Origin: Phallus indusiatus
Lineage: Eukaryota; Basidiomycota; Agaricomycetes; Phallales; Phallaceae
Assembly: GCA_027605045.1 (NCBI GenBank)
Contig: JAQFWX010000041.1
Location: forward strand, 1-64,000
Length of the DNA stretch: 64,000 nt
Direction: 5' to 3'
Shown: one piece after another, positions 1 to 12,414 of the stretch
Position numbering within the stretch: position 1 is the stretch's first letter
How the letters are laid out: each line of letters opens with the position of its first letter
Made by a program: the position numbers and the translations under genes
The notes under the pieces: generated by a model
What the model was told of the DNA's origin: nothing
Databases searched by the model: none
Seen by the model: the letters and a program-made list of their open reading frames with translations, nothing else

Positions 1-279
1 GGCAGACGCAGAGGCGGCTTTACAGTTGAAATAGATTTGGCCGCTTTGGAAATCCGTAGGACTGAACCAAGATCGACCATTTGTTTCCACATCGATCCAT
101 TCCGACGACATTGTTTGCTTCAGGGGCTAGACGATATTGGTTTGACGATAGAAAGACTCGGGGAAATTGAACAATTCGAAGAGAATAGAAAGGCGAAATT
201 TCCGTGGATTGATGATATTCCTCCACCTTCTCGAACAAAGTTGTGGAATCAAGGATATGAAGAAGCTTACGAATGGTAA
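1..279 (+). CDS. LEU1: 3-isopropylmalate dehydratase, C-terminal end (partial)
   Basis: Frame 1 is open from the left edge to TAA at 277-279, giving the last 92 residues. The stretch FHIDPFRRHCLLQGLDDIG, followed by LTIE, is the signature of the small (LeuD-type, swivel) domain of isopropylmalate isomerase. In fungi that domain is fused behind the aconitase-like domain in a single Leu1 protein. The enzyme converts 2-isopropylmalate to 3-isopropylmalate in leucine biosynthesis. The tail after this motif, ending EAYEW, looks like a normal terminus. The start and the iron-sulfur half lie outside the window, so the fused form is assumed from fungal family knowledge. No intron is seen in this piece. 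Confidence 0.9.
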   Translation, partial: GRRRGGFTVEIDLAALEIRRTEPRSTICFHIDPFRRHCLLQGLDDIGLTIERLGEIEQFEENRKAKFPWIDDIPPPSRTKLWNQGYEEAYEW

Positions 280-1423
280 TTGAAATAGCGGACAATCGCG
301 TACCTGTATATTTTTCCTACAGGAATTTATGCAATCCTTAAAAGGATCATTCTTTTTAGATATTATCAACATCAATACATAAAGTGCTTACTATATCTAC
401 CTTTGATGAAAGCTCTATTAGCTTGACCTTTGAAGGCCCGGGTGCTAGTCTTATAAATACGTTTGCAGCCAAACTTGATTGAGCACAACGCCGATCAGAA
501 GTGGTGTGAAATCCTAGTACGTTTGTCGATGCTTATCCCCTTCGAGCCATCGCATAGCTTTACTTATGTTTTAAGATGTAAGAAGTCCATATATGTGGCA
601 AAAACCATCTCTCACGCGTTTAAGTAGTTCCTCTGAGACAAAGAAAAAAAATTATCAATAGGGAATATCTTCTTCTCTGAGACCTTACCATAAGTTGATT
701 CTTTCCATTATCCAACGGACGCCTTGAAACGGGGTACATTCATACGTCCTTCTAACCAATGTACTTACCTGCCCGTGAGTATTTTGACAGTGTGATTAAG
801 CCACCACTTACGCAGTAGCTTCGTTGAAGGTTTTGATCATTTATACAACGAAGACCGGGACCACGTTATCGACAAGGGTATGATCTACATAACACCCTGT
901 ATAATGAGTTATTTTATCATCGAGGTTATGGCTTGAGATTTTATATCGCCGAGAAGAAATCCACCTTAACACGGTTTTTTGAGAAGATGTAACCCGAACT
1001 TCGCACAAATTTTTCAAGCTAAGCGTCTAGCTCTCTCTGTCCCACAGCAAATTGGGAATTTGATACGCGTCGATGCAATCGTAATCTGTATTCTGAAAAA
1101 AAACCATGAATGACAATAAATCGGACCCATACTAAATAAACAATGTCATCCAGAAAAGCTACCTGGTTGAAATTAGGTGTTATTTCTACAGATGTGGAGA
1201 GTTATCCAAAGTCGCAGAGGAGTGTTAGGCAATTAGAGTAAGACGAAACTTCTGCGGAGGCGTCGGAAGTTCTGTCAAGGTTGCTAAAAAAATTGATAGC
1301 GTCACGGTTGACAACGTTGAACGTTGACAGCGAAAACAGGTTACGTAAGGTGAAAATCCGGCAATCCCCGGGCACGGACCTGTGACGCTGCCGACCTTCT
1401 CAAGATCCGTGCGACAACTGGGA
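280..1423. other. Intergenic region, nothing assignable
   Basis: About 1.1 kb between the LEU1 stop and the ALDH7 start. It is AT-rich and has stops in all frames. I see no gene, RNA or repeat. The part just before 1424 presumably holds the ALDH7 promoter, but no clear TATA box is visible. Confidence 0.5.
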
Positions 1424-3700
1424 ATGCTACCTCTTCCAAGGCTCAGCTGTCGTCAACTGTGTTCCCAGAAACATGTCGCGTATAGGAGACTATCAACGCG
1501 CGCGAAGGGCATACTTTCTTCCTTGAGTCTTCCGGAGACACACTCGGAAATACCGGGTATCTACGATGGAGAATGGAAAGGATCAGGAGACATCATTGAA
1601 AGCGTTTGTCCTTCGACACGAGAGATAATTGGGCGGGTCCGATCTGTATGTAATTGGTTTGTACATGTCATTTCCTACGATGCTTATCCTATGTGTAATA
1701 GGGCACACCAGAAGAACTGCAAGCGACATTGTCTAAGACCCGAGAAGCTTACCGTCAATTCAGATCATTACCTGCATCATATCGTGGAGAAATAGTACGG
1801 CAAATCAGAAACGCTATATCGTCCAAAGTATGCCTGCCGCTTCTCTGTCCAAAGGAGAAATAACCACTGACGCAATCACCTGTAACAGAGAGAAGAGCTT
1901 GGAGCCCTGGTTGCACTTGAGATGGGGAAGATACGCACTGAAGGGAAGGGAGAAGTACAAGAATTCATTGACATTGTGAGTATGTCGAGAAAAATGATAG
2001 CTCATATCTTTCTCACAAGAAAATTAAGTGCGATTATGCCGTTGGTTTGTCCAGAATGATGAACGGTCGACTAGTTTCTTCTGAAAGACCCGGTCATTCT
2101 ATCCTTGAAGGTTAGACAAATCTTTTGTCAGGTGGAAAGCAATTACGTATCATTAAGACCATTTTTATTATAGTACCCAATCCTCTCGGAGTAGTTGCAG
2201 TACTGTCTGCATTCAATTTCCCAGTTGCGGTCTATGGATGGTCTGTCCTTTAGTAATTTCCCAAATCTATAATTGTGTCTGAGCAAATTTTCCGATAGGA
2301 ACCTTGCAATTTCTATGATTTCAGGAAATGCCACCCTTTGGAAACCTTCTCCGACGACACCACTCTGTTCAATTGCCATAACAAAGATTGTGAGTGGTGT
2401 GTTAGCGGAGAACAATTTGCCAGGGGCGATTGCGGGGTTGTTTGTCGGTGGCAAAGATGCGGGGGAGGCTATCGTGGAAAGCGAAGAGGTTGACCTCGGT
2501 AACACGGTTTATTTGTCTGTCGTTATCGTGTCTGCTTTAACTCCGGTTACATTAAGTCTCCTTTACGGGATCTGAAGCAGTAGGTAGACAGGTTGGCAAA
2601 GTGGTGCAGAGCCGTTTTGGAAAGGTCCTTCTTGAGTTGGGTGGAAACAATGGCTAGTAATCTCTATGACAGATCAGAGGAGGTTCAAAAAGTCTCACAC
2701 TTTGATCAGCTGCGGTTGTTCTTGCTGACGCCGATCTTGATTTGGCCTTGCCGGCTGTATTTTTTGGCGCAGTGGGGACTGCTGGCCAAAGATGTACGAC
2801 AACTCGCAGATTGTATGTCCAACGTTCCATAGCTTCGGAATTCCTCGGACGACTCCAGGCCGCATACAAATCTGTCTTTCCCGGAGATCCTTTAGTGGAC
2901 GGAACCTTATTAGGACCTCTACATACAAAGCGAGCTATTACAACTTATAATTCAGCCATCGATCACTTGCGATCCTCAGAAGCGGAAATTCTTGTCGGAG
3001 GGAAAGTATATGAACCATCCGATATCAGAGAAAAGTATCTTTCCCAAGGATACTTCGTCCAGCCTACGATTGCTATCCCTAAATCAACGGATACTAGACA
3101 GATGATTTGGAGTAAAGAAAATTTCGCGCCTATTTTGAATGTGGCTGTGTTCGATGACGTTGAGGAAGCTATTTCATGGAACAATGCCGTGCCTCAGGGA
3201 CTGTCCAGCACCTTATGGACCCGAGACGTAAGAAATATCGGGAAGTGGATCGGTCCTGCGGGTTCTGATTGTGGTATCGTCAATGTAAGTGATGCACCGA
3301 ACCTTCTGGACCTTCTGTTGACACTGATGATGTATGTATTCAAGGTGAATGTCGGGACTAGCGGCGCTGAAATTGGGGCAGCCTTTGGTGGAAATAAGGT
3401 ATGTCTTTCTCATCATCATGGTGTACATCAATTATTGTCTCTCTAACTACTGAGCTTCTGCGTTCCTTGATTTTAGAGTACTGGATGGTTAGTCACCTTT
3501 TATTATTCTTCTGGAGGTTTTGAGTGATGCAACATGAAATGGTTGATGTTTCATGTCTTTTTCTTCAACACAGGGGCCGAGAATCCGGGGGTGACGCTTG
3601 GAAACAGTATGTACGCTGGAGTGCATGTACCATCAACTATTCAGATGCGGCACCTCTCGCACAAGGAGTCAACTTCTCTTTACCATCGTCATCATCATGA
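1424..3700 (+). CDS. ALDH7-family aldehyde dehydrogenase (antiquitin / alpha-aminoadipic semialdehyde dehydrogenase-like)
   Basis: Eleven exons join in phase to 548 residues, close to the 539 of human ALDH7A1: 1424-1645, 1702-1827, 1889-1975, 2029-2110, 2174-2240, 2299-2498, 2557-2652, 2710-3284, 3345-3398, 3477-3487, 3574-3700. Visible motifs are [18 protein letters not shown], the catalytic-Glu motif LELGGNN, the catalytic-Cys motif GTAGQRCTT, and [20 protein letters not shown] near the end. The family oxidises aminoadipic semialdehyde and other aldehydes with NAD. I chose the ATG at 1424 because it starts an Arg/Ser-rich, acid-free leader typical of mitochondrial import. Intron 7 (2653-2709) has a GC donor and exon 10 has only 11 nt. 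No frame break is seen. Confidence 0.93.
2653..2709 (+). other. GC-AG intron in the ALDH7 gene
   Basis: The conserved stretch [16 protein letters not shown] is rebuilt only if the exon ends at 2652 and the intron starts GCTAGT and ends GATCAG at 2709. The GT at 2657 would put the next exon out of frame. The donor is a poorer match to GCAAGT than the VPS15 case. Confidence 0.7.
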
Positions 3701-4594
3701 GCGGAAGTCTTCGGAATCTCGGTGAGTAAGAAATTCACATAGAAATGGGAAATTTTACCACTTAAGCGAGATTTTCTGATGGACAGCCTTGAATTCAGTT
3801 TTTGTCATAACTCGCCGGATAATTCCCATGCCAGCACACAAACCAAGATCCCCCTGGTGAAATAAATGGTCATTCATTCGCTTAGCGTCTTACATACATC
3901 AAGATGGGGATGAGTATATGAAGATCATTTTTTCGTCCTATTGTACTTTTCTATCTTACCGACCTGCATTCATATGATGTTCTCATAAATTCTCAATGCG
4001 ACTTCTTCTCTTTTTTGTACTTCTTTTTTTTTATCAATTTTGTCGCGAAATACGTGGAATTGCCAACTTTCAATGTCTCAGATGCCAGGGCGACCGCATT
4101 GTTTCAACTTTCAACGGCTTTAGTTTGAAAGAACAGTTGATGAAATTCAAATAAACGTTGGTGGTCCAACGGTTTAACAAGGCAGCTGGGGCTATAAGAA
4201 TTTCAAATTTGTAGTTGTCTCGCTGATCCGTTGCCGGGGTATATTATGACACTGATAGCACAAACACAAGGCATGATTGAAATTTTCGGACTTTGTATCA
4301 AGCTAGCGTGGACGCGCCGTCACATAACAAGCTGCGTCGCGCCGATAGAGGATTAAAACTCTAACTTGATTTTTATTTGATGAACAAATGCCAGTTCATT
4401 CAGGTCTAAGAAAAATGTGTACAATCTATATAAGAAATTGATACAGTCGGTTATAGAAAATTTGTGGCTAATAGTATGCTATAGAAGGGATAAAAAGAGG
4501 AATGTTAAATAAATGTGCGCTTTCGAAGCGTTTCCAACAACTTCTTATTAAGTGCGTCCTTTGATGATAATATGTTGTAGAAGGAGGCTCAAGT
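3701..4594. other. Intergenic region between convergent genes
   Basis: About 0.9 kb between the stops of the convergent ALDH7 and zinc-protein genes. It is AT-rich with no open frame of note and should contain the 3' UTRs of both. No repeat or RNA gene is recognised. Confidence 0.5.
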
Positions 4595-5575
4595 TCATTG
4601 GGGGCTATCGAGGGGTCGTTTACTTATCCCCCTTTTCTGGCAACGATGACAGATCATTCCACCAAATCCTTTGAGTTTCCGACCTGGGAGACCGCTAAGG
4701 TGAAGATAATTTTTAATTCAGAAACAAGGTTAGTTGATACCTAGAAAGTATTCTTTGATGCTTACCAGGAACTACACGGTTTTTGATCTTCGAGATGCCT
4801 GTCAGCCTCGACCTGACGCCCAAACTGAGACCCGCTGAAAAATGATTATGCGTGAACAACGAGTCTTGGATTGTTTGTGTAAACAATTACATACCACGAA
4901 CAACCCCATGGTTTTCTGAAATTGATCTTATGTTGCATTGTAAGATGTTCTTTGACTTGGGTTTTAGTGTAGATCCACGGCTGCATACAGCCCGGTAGCT
5001 GGCAGTAAAAGTTTGGACGTTCTCGGCCAGGTGGTAAATTGAGCGATCTCCTATCCATTTCACTCATTTTGTGTACTTTCTCCCGTATGATATCCTCCAT
5101 CTCATTTTCATTACGGTGAATCGTATGAGTTTCAGCTGGTCTGACAGCAGAGTTTCTCAGCCTTTGCGTCGAGGATGGGGGATAGGTGTCTGCTCTGGTT
5201 GGTGTTGGGGCTGAATAGTCTCTGAGTTAGCGTTCGACAATGCAATATTTAAGAAAACGATCTCACATAATGGTGAAGTAAACTCAGAAGCGTAACTAGC
5301 GTACAAAGACTCTTCGGGCACTTCAGAGGGCATCGTTGAGTATAAAAAGTACCGAGCGATTTGAACCAATTGTTGGACTTACATGAACAGATGCTGTCCA
5401 AGGAATCTGGAGAATCCGACGTCGGATAGTCCAGAGTAGAGTAGTCATTGTTGTTATTGTAGTAAGCAGTCGCAGATCCTTGGGAGAGCGGGTATAGGGT
5501 AGATGAAGATTGATAGCTTTGAGGGAAGTTACTGTTCGCGTAACTGTGGTGAGTGTATGGAAAGTTGTATGACAT
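4595..5575 (-). CDS. Small Cys/His-rich zinc-binding protein, paralogue 1 (putative transcription factor)
   Basis: Five exons on the minus strand (5575-5383, 5320-5267, 5219-4895, 4834-4766, 4694-4595) give 741 nt, or 246 residues, in phase. The N-terminal half is low-complexity and rich in Tyr, Ser and Asn, like an activation region. Next comes a C2H2-like finger (FYCQLPGC, about 12 residues, then KEHLTMQH), then GCSCGSQFGR, EADRHLEDQKPC, SSCG, and a terminal CHRC pair. The second intron needs the later of two close AG acceptors to avoid a stop. The gene is closely related to 14379-15458 (+), with the same domain order and a matching 69-nt exon. A DNA-binding regulator is the natural guess, but no family name is claimed. 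Confidence 0.7.
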
Positions 5576-8500
5576 TGTAAGTGACAAATGGCCAATGCTG
5601 CCTGTAGGAACAAGTACCACGGAAGGTGAACGGTTGGTGTTACGCCACTGTGGTGAGAGAAGTATTTGGGAGATGGGTTGAGCATGTGTCGATAAATAAG
5701 GTATTATATACATAACTGGAGACAGGAAAACTTTATTCTGAGTGATAAAAGTTGCGAGTCGATGATGAGTCCATCAATCAATAACCTGAAATAGTGAAGT
5801 ATCTTGAGATTGTGTTCAAAGTGAACCAAAGCAATTGTACCGCCTCCGGCAGTGCTTCCTCTGAGCGCCGGGATATAGTGGCCGCTTTAGACGCCAATTA
5901 CTAAAATTGGAATGATCGCGGTGCTTTTGCGGAAAGTTCCGCCCTTCTTGTCTTCTCAATTTGAGATCCGGAAATTGAATGGCCCGTTGAATTGGAGGTG
6001 ATAATCCGGATACATGTGAAGGATCGAGTATTAATGAGCAATGAGAAAACCTCATGCGGTTAGCCACCAGAAGCGTGCATTTTAAGAGACAATTTCCAAT
6101 ACACATGTAAATGAAATCAAGCCTGGAGCTTAATATACGCTCAAAGGCTGGGTAAACTGTTTCTCAAAGAGATGAAACCTTAATATTGTGACTGCCTTCA
6201 AACATTCCATTCGCTATGCGGCAGAAATGTGGAAAAAGTGCTGCAAGCATTAAGGCGCAATAAAATACTCGCTATCGATAAATCACATGAAGATCAAGAT
6301 CAAGATCGATTTCTCGCTGTATGTGACTAAACAAGGTCATTTGTTTAAACAGCGTATTTGAAATGCTGCGATCCTCCCAGCCCACAAGTCTGAAAATGGA
6401 GGATAGCCCAGAGCGGTAAAGGTTGGATATGGTTCTAGATAAGGGATGATCTTCAAGCCAAAGCTCCTCTTTACCGGTGTTATATTGATGACATCTGTAG
6501 AACAAGCCCTTGTGTTCAAAGTGTCCTCTTTAAGAAGAAAGGAAAAATCGCCGGTGGAGATACGAATCTCGCCGAGATTTGAACAGAACATGTATAATCA
6601 TGACCCGTGCTTTCACGATAATACGAAGACACTCTTTGATTATTTATTATGGACGAGCGGAGTGAGAGTCTTCTCAAAATCGCGCAGCCGAATTGTCCTT
6701 CCTTATTGGATGAGGGCCGTCCACGAGGAAAAGAACTTAAGCCAATTGCACTAAGAATGTGAAATTCGGCTTCATATTTAGCATGGGAAAGTGAAATACC
6801 CCTAGCTTCGCGTCATGATGAAGTCTAGTATATTGCTTCCAACCATGAAACAGAGTCTTCTATATGAAATATCTTGTGCTTCCCAAGTGGCTTCGTGAGA
6901 AGATATCACAAAACAGCCGAATAGAACCCTTACCGACTCAAGATGATTCGAGATTGTAGCGCTGTGGGTTGAATTTGGTATAATCTTCAAACAGTTTTGG
7001 GGTGTGTTGTCCCCCTTAATTTCCACGTTTGTCTCTGGATCTGACCCTTTTTACGAAAAGTATTGGAATTCAATGACTTCCGGTCCGCAGCACATGTCAT
7101 GCAAGTATCATGTTCCTCGGGAAGCGCTTCTAACCACAGCAGGAAATCGATGAAAATCTTACTTCACATGTGTTTGCGACCTTTTCTCAAAACTTTAGGG
7201 TTCACATTATCGCCGGATTAAAACGTCATGACTTGTGGATGTGTAAATTCATTATACCACACTATTGACAACTGCATAAACTTCGATGACGACTTTTTTG
7301 TGACTTTGGAACCAAGCTTATCGCCACAACAATATGAGAGATTATATACAGTATGATAGATTAATGAACCATATCGTTTTATAGCACCTGCAAACCCCGA
7401 GGCCGGTATACATAGCTATTATGTACCCTATTAAAACACGTTGTCTGCGCGTGGAACCCTGTCTTTCAAATCGTTCGCTCTAAAATACGCTTAGTACAGG
7501 AGTAAAACCCCAATCTCGATAGTACAAGAAACACCAAGATTGCGTAAGCCGGATCTGAATTCCTTGGTTATAATATGTAATTGTAGTCGGATATGGCTTG
7601 ATCTGCCAACATGATGAACACTTCTAGCTCTTAGGAGAATAGTGATAGTGCTATCACGTATTTTTGTTTTGTGAAAAGGAGGCAGACTTATTTGCTTTTA
7701 CATTTGCCATATTTCTATTAAATCCAATCAAGTCTTGAGTTCCAGTCTTAATGTGAATTGCTGCTTGGTTCATAACCCTCGCCGCAAGCGCGGGTCCGAG
7801 GTCGTTCGACTGCTTTGGTAGAGGTATGAACGAGACACGACATGGTAGCAATACACGGGCAGGATAGTCCGTGTTAGTGGAGATACCGTGAAAGAAAAAT
7901 AAGGGATGGCTGATAAGGAATTTCACGAAACTAATCACTACAAATCGCAAAATCCATCCGTACCGCCGAAAAAGCCTGAGAGCATGCCGAAGAGATGATT
8001 GTTTAAGCTCCTTTGCAGTTGAACGTTCCCAGTTTAAAGCACTGCTTACCGGTTGAGATTCAAGATCCACGGAGATCCCGTAGAAGAAGGTGAGCACCAG
8101 ATTATCTCTGCGTTACCCATCATGGTGTCGAGATACCAAGTGGGTTCCTATTATCATCAGGTTTCTAGTTGGAAAGATCCAGAGATCAAAATATTTACCA
8201 GTACGTGTGAAGGTTCTAGTGATGCCTATTGTCGTTCCCTTTGTCGGACATGCAGATGTTTTGCGTCACCGATCGGAAAGAGGACCTCGTAGAACAAGGG
8301 TTGTAGATCTGACTGTCATGACGCTAAGATACAAACATGTACGCATCAAAAGATGAATATATGACTTACACTAGCACAAGAAAGCGAGCAAAAAGAGCTG
8401 CGGCATTTGGTTAGTAGTGGTATGGTCGTCTCGGTGACAGGTAAAGACCGTTGCGATGATCGCGATCCCCCAACTGACAACTCGAACTACATCGCAATGT

Positions 8501-10067
8501 AGTCCTGAAAACCATCACAGATTGGATTAAATCTGCCACTATTATTGATTTCATTATTTGGATACTTCTCCAGGATGGGAGAGTTCCATATTCCTCATTG
8601 CGTGAAAGTGACTCAGAGCAATGCCTTGCAAACGTTCAGTTCGGCGCCTAATATTACATAATCTTCAGGAGAAACACATTATGTAACTCCGACGCTTAGT
8701 AATTCATCCAAACAAGTTCAAATAAGATTGCAAAGACCGTCATCGCAGTCAAATCGCGACTTGATCACCTTGTGAAGTTTTGGAGAGATCTAACACATTT
8801 CAGGTTGGGTCAGTTCGAGTCATTTGGATTCAGGGTCATTGAAATTATCCCAATCAGGTTTGATTCACATTATTTTTACCCTGACATCCAGCGCATCGCT
8901 CACTGGCAGCCGAACAGATATGATTTTTTTCTTGAAACGTTGCTTTAATCAAAGAAGGTGCATGAAAAGTTTAACAAAAAGAGTAACCGGGTGACAGGTA
9001 GGGAATGAACCTCAGAAATTTTTCGTGATTGAATTCAAAGAAGTATTCCGTAAATTGAACACGCGGCGAGTTTATTTTCCGGAGTTGCAAAGAGTGTAGA
9101 CTAACTACAAAGAATAAGTATGCTTCTTCCCCCAGTAGTGGCTCCTCGACACTCGTGAAGTTGTGCCTCGGCCTGTAATCGTAAAATTGACCTCCCATCG
9201 ACGCCCACTGCATCGCTCAGGAAGAATGGCTTTTCCTGATATCGATGGTATTTTGATAAGAATCCTCGAGTTCACCTGTGCGTTGACATACCTGACGTTT
9301 TAACTTCGCCCCCAATATGAGCGCTGACATGTGCATGTGCTGATGGGTGGTGAAATGGAGCTAAATGGAGCTGCATCTGAGCCGTGGTGGGGCTTCTGTG
9401 ATGTAACGAGGGAAAATCGACATACATAGCCCAGAGCTGACAGTTGACTGATACTTTATTGCTCAGGATACTGTGGCTGTTACATAGGATTTCACAACAG
9501 CCCACAACTTCGCACCAGCCTCAATATTTGTCTTGTCCTAATTTGCAATCGCAATTGCATTTTGATCCATGACTTGACCATGACTCAGATCACTCATCTA
9601 ACGAGAGTCATGAAAACAACGCCCATCAATTGCATCGACTTCTTGAGCGTGCCCGGCTTTTAAAAAGGTATTAGTAAACCGATTGCCCGTTGTTTGTTTA
9701 GTGAAGATCTTCAAATGGCTTTGTGGCTTTTTTACTGGATCCAGAGTTAATCCGTCGCACAGCCTCAGGCTGCCACTCGTCATGTGCTGCGCCTGCCTGA
9801 GAAGAAACGTGTTATACGCATGGATAGGTACGTTTGGTGACAGATGCCGGTGACATCGTGAGTCATCTCTCGCAATTTTTATTTATTTGGGTTAGGGTTG
9901 CTCAAATGCTGTTTCCTTGCTTCGCTCCCGGAGCATTAATAGGATGACATTTCGAATACATGTTTATAATCACATTCCATATTCCAAATATACAGATATG
10001 ACTATCTTACACAGCGACGTTAATAAAGCTCAGAAGCCCAAACTTGCATATGAAGTATCAACATGAT
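5576..10067. other. 4.5-kb stretch with no assignable gene
   Basis: Short frames occur on both strands, none with a recognisable motif. The best candidate is a minus-strand frame at 7654-8097 (147 codons), with hydrophobic runs and GT/AG pairs that would fit introns. Frames just upstream on that strand (to about 8540) are interrupted by stops. It could be a decayed membrane-protein gene or chance. The block at 9355-9380 contains a short direct repeat (AAATGGAGCT twice). No tRNA-like structure was found. Confidence 0.35.
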
Positions 10068-12414
10068 CTAAATTTGTTGCACAAAGATTTTTGCAAAATA
10101 TTTCCTGACTCCTTCAGCGTTCGATACAATGGCTCCAATGAACGAATCGGGTCTGACTATAACGATTGTGACCGTTTCTTTGTTAAGGATTCTATAACTT
10201 GTGGCAGCGTGGTTCTCCTTGTCCTGGACAATGCGAATATCGGAGCTCGCAGTGAAGTCGACATTGAGTTTGTTCACGTCATCACCTCCACCAATAGGGT
10301 CGCAGATGACTAATATTTGTATTAAACCAGCGGGACGAGTCCGTATCGCATCAAGAATAGCTGAGACCGATGCTGCCGCCAATGTGTTAGCGAAAATTAG
10401 CACAGTATGCATATCGGTTCTGAAAACGTCGAGAAGACAAGTTGTCTCTTTTTTGTGAATGTCGTACAAAGCGGGAGCATCCGGCGCTCTGTCGCCAGCG
10501 CAGAGAGTATCGCGGCCTTCATATCCAGAATACGCATGAGCTCTGACATCTTCAGCATCCCATTCTTCCGTATTTGCGCGTTCTTCAAGTACGATGGAGC
10601 TAAACCTGTAATTTACACCGTACAATTCCAAGGCATCGTTACGCCATTTCATAAACTGACTTCTGTCGTTAGCAATCGCTGGTACAGATTTGACGGCGTC
10701 AGCTTCATTAGTCTGTTCTTTTTCTTTTGAAACAAGGTGGGTGTAAAGTTTGGTGGTTGCGTAGAGCATTTGAGTTATCACTGGCAAACGCTCTTCGTTG
10801 TATGTATCCAAAAGTGATGGCGGTGCGTGCGACTTCAAAACGAGAGCTAGTTTCAAGAGAGATTTGACTAATAGCCGATTTGAGTTAGAGAGTTAGAGAT
10901 ATCAGGCACGAGGAAATAGGTTCTAACCGCATCTTGGACGCTACAGTTTATACCTTGACCTCCAGTTGGTGAATGGACATGAGCTGCATCTGAGAGCAGT
11001 TCAGCATAGTTCTCCGAATATGAAAAAAAAACCAAACCTCCGACAATAAATACTCTTCCGTTCTGAAACTTGTTCACAATTCTCATATTCGGTCTGAGAA
11101 ATACATGAGACTGAGCCGCCAGACCACGCAAAAAGCTTTCTTTTTACTTATAGTAATTAATCCAACTCCACTTTCCAAATCGTAAGTCTGTCCTGCCTGT
11201 TTCTTTCTGTATAAACTCCATGGCTTTTTCCGGACTGGCTTGTTCTACTGGGTCAAAGCTTTGCCCAACTATGGCGATGTGAAAGATGTTCCCGGTTTTC
11301 GTAGTTGGTCGCATCATTACGCTGGTTTGTTTTTTTGGTGACCTCGGCTGAAAAAGGGAGGAGAAAAGGACAACGTACGAAAAGCGCTCCGGTTGCGCCC
11401 AAACGTGCCAAAACTAATAATGAGTCAAAAAGAAGAAGAAGAAGAATTCAAGAAAAAGTGGATGATTTACCTCGTTACTCAGGCCGTCAATTTCTACATC
11501 AGCCCAAACTTGACCATCGGCATCTCGCGTTTCGCCTTGAAAGGTTAACCCCATCAGCTTTCGGCTGGTTCCTGATAAATTTTCAAAGTTAAATTTAGGA
11601 AACTTCTGCATTACGAGATTTTGTTTATAGTTTTCTACCTTTTGCGCCGTCGGCTCCAATGATATATCGCGCCGATACATTCTCGCTTTCCTCGGTTAGT
11701 TCACCATTTTTACACGTGGTGACCGTAGCAATAACGACATCATCGCCCTCCTTTTGTTCGATCGCGGTTAAGGCTTTGCTCAACTCGACAGATATACCAT
11801 ATTCGGCAAGTTTGTCTCGTATTATTTCTTCCAAAATAGACTGATGAAGACACAGTCCGTTAGGCTGTGTCATGAATGAGATGTTGATGTAATTTCTCAG
11901 ATGTGGCGTGCTTTGAATAAATGGAGCCAACTCACATAAGGACGATCGGGCCAAGGTTGTCTTCTTGGATATAAATCCCATTGTTTGACAGGTTCTGTTC
12001 CACCAGGAAGTTTGTAAGCCTGTAGAGTGGGAATACCCATGGCGTGTTCCTCAACTTGCTTCTGTATACCAAGCAGTCGGAAAGTCTCAAAGGTACGCGG
12101 CTTAATTGAATAAAATAAGAAGGAGTTTTCGCGAGTGCCATATAAGTATAGTCAGAATGACTCGGAAGAAGCATTAATGAATAACATGGCGTTGGGTTTA
12201 CCTGCAAACCGAACCCCGCGCACCAATTCGATATGAATCTGCGCGATCAATGATCCGTACTTTGATTCCACTTTGGGCCAACCCCAATGCTGCGACTAGA
12301 CCCGACGGACCTGCGCCAGCCTATTAGATGATAAGATATAAGTAAGGAACTCTTCTGAGAGAACTGAATATGAAAATATACAATAAGGACCGGTGGAACC
12401 TCCGAGTTTGTCAT
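10068..12414 (-). pseudogene. FAD-dependent aromatic monooxygenase (phenol 2-monooxygenase type), with two single-base breaks
   Basis: Minus-strand gene with the full architecture of the phenol-hydroxylase/PheA-TfdB family: an N-terminal FAD motif GAGPSG, the middle YIIGADGAKG, then GRVFIVGDAAHVHSPTGGQG, and a C-terminal thioredoxin-like domain (about 10460-10070). Exons are about 12414-12382, 12320-12202, 12100-11936, 11864-11639, 11571-11471, 11413-11379, 11321-11148, 11093-11038, 10989-10928, 10867-10068. Two conserved stretches are each out of frame by one missing base. Near 12209, GSGLQ-PRT needs one more G. Near 10854, NLSWKLAL needs one more G to make Trp. Otherwise every exon is in phase. 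It is either a young pseudogene or a functional gene with consensus errors. Family members hydroxylate phenolic rings using NAD(P)H and oxygen. Confidence 0.75.

Noticed and set aside
7654..8097. 147-codon minus-strand frame as a confident gene
   Set aside because: No recognisable domain; neighbouring frames are interrupted and candidate splice sites do not rebuild any known protein.
11565..11645. A third frameshift in the FAD monooxygenase
   Set aside because: The run of A at the exon end has four bases, so the exon ends AAAAG in phase 1 and joins correctly to GAACC, restoring GAKGTSRKL.
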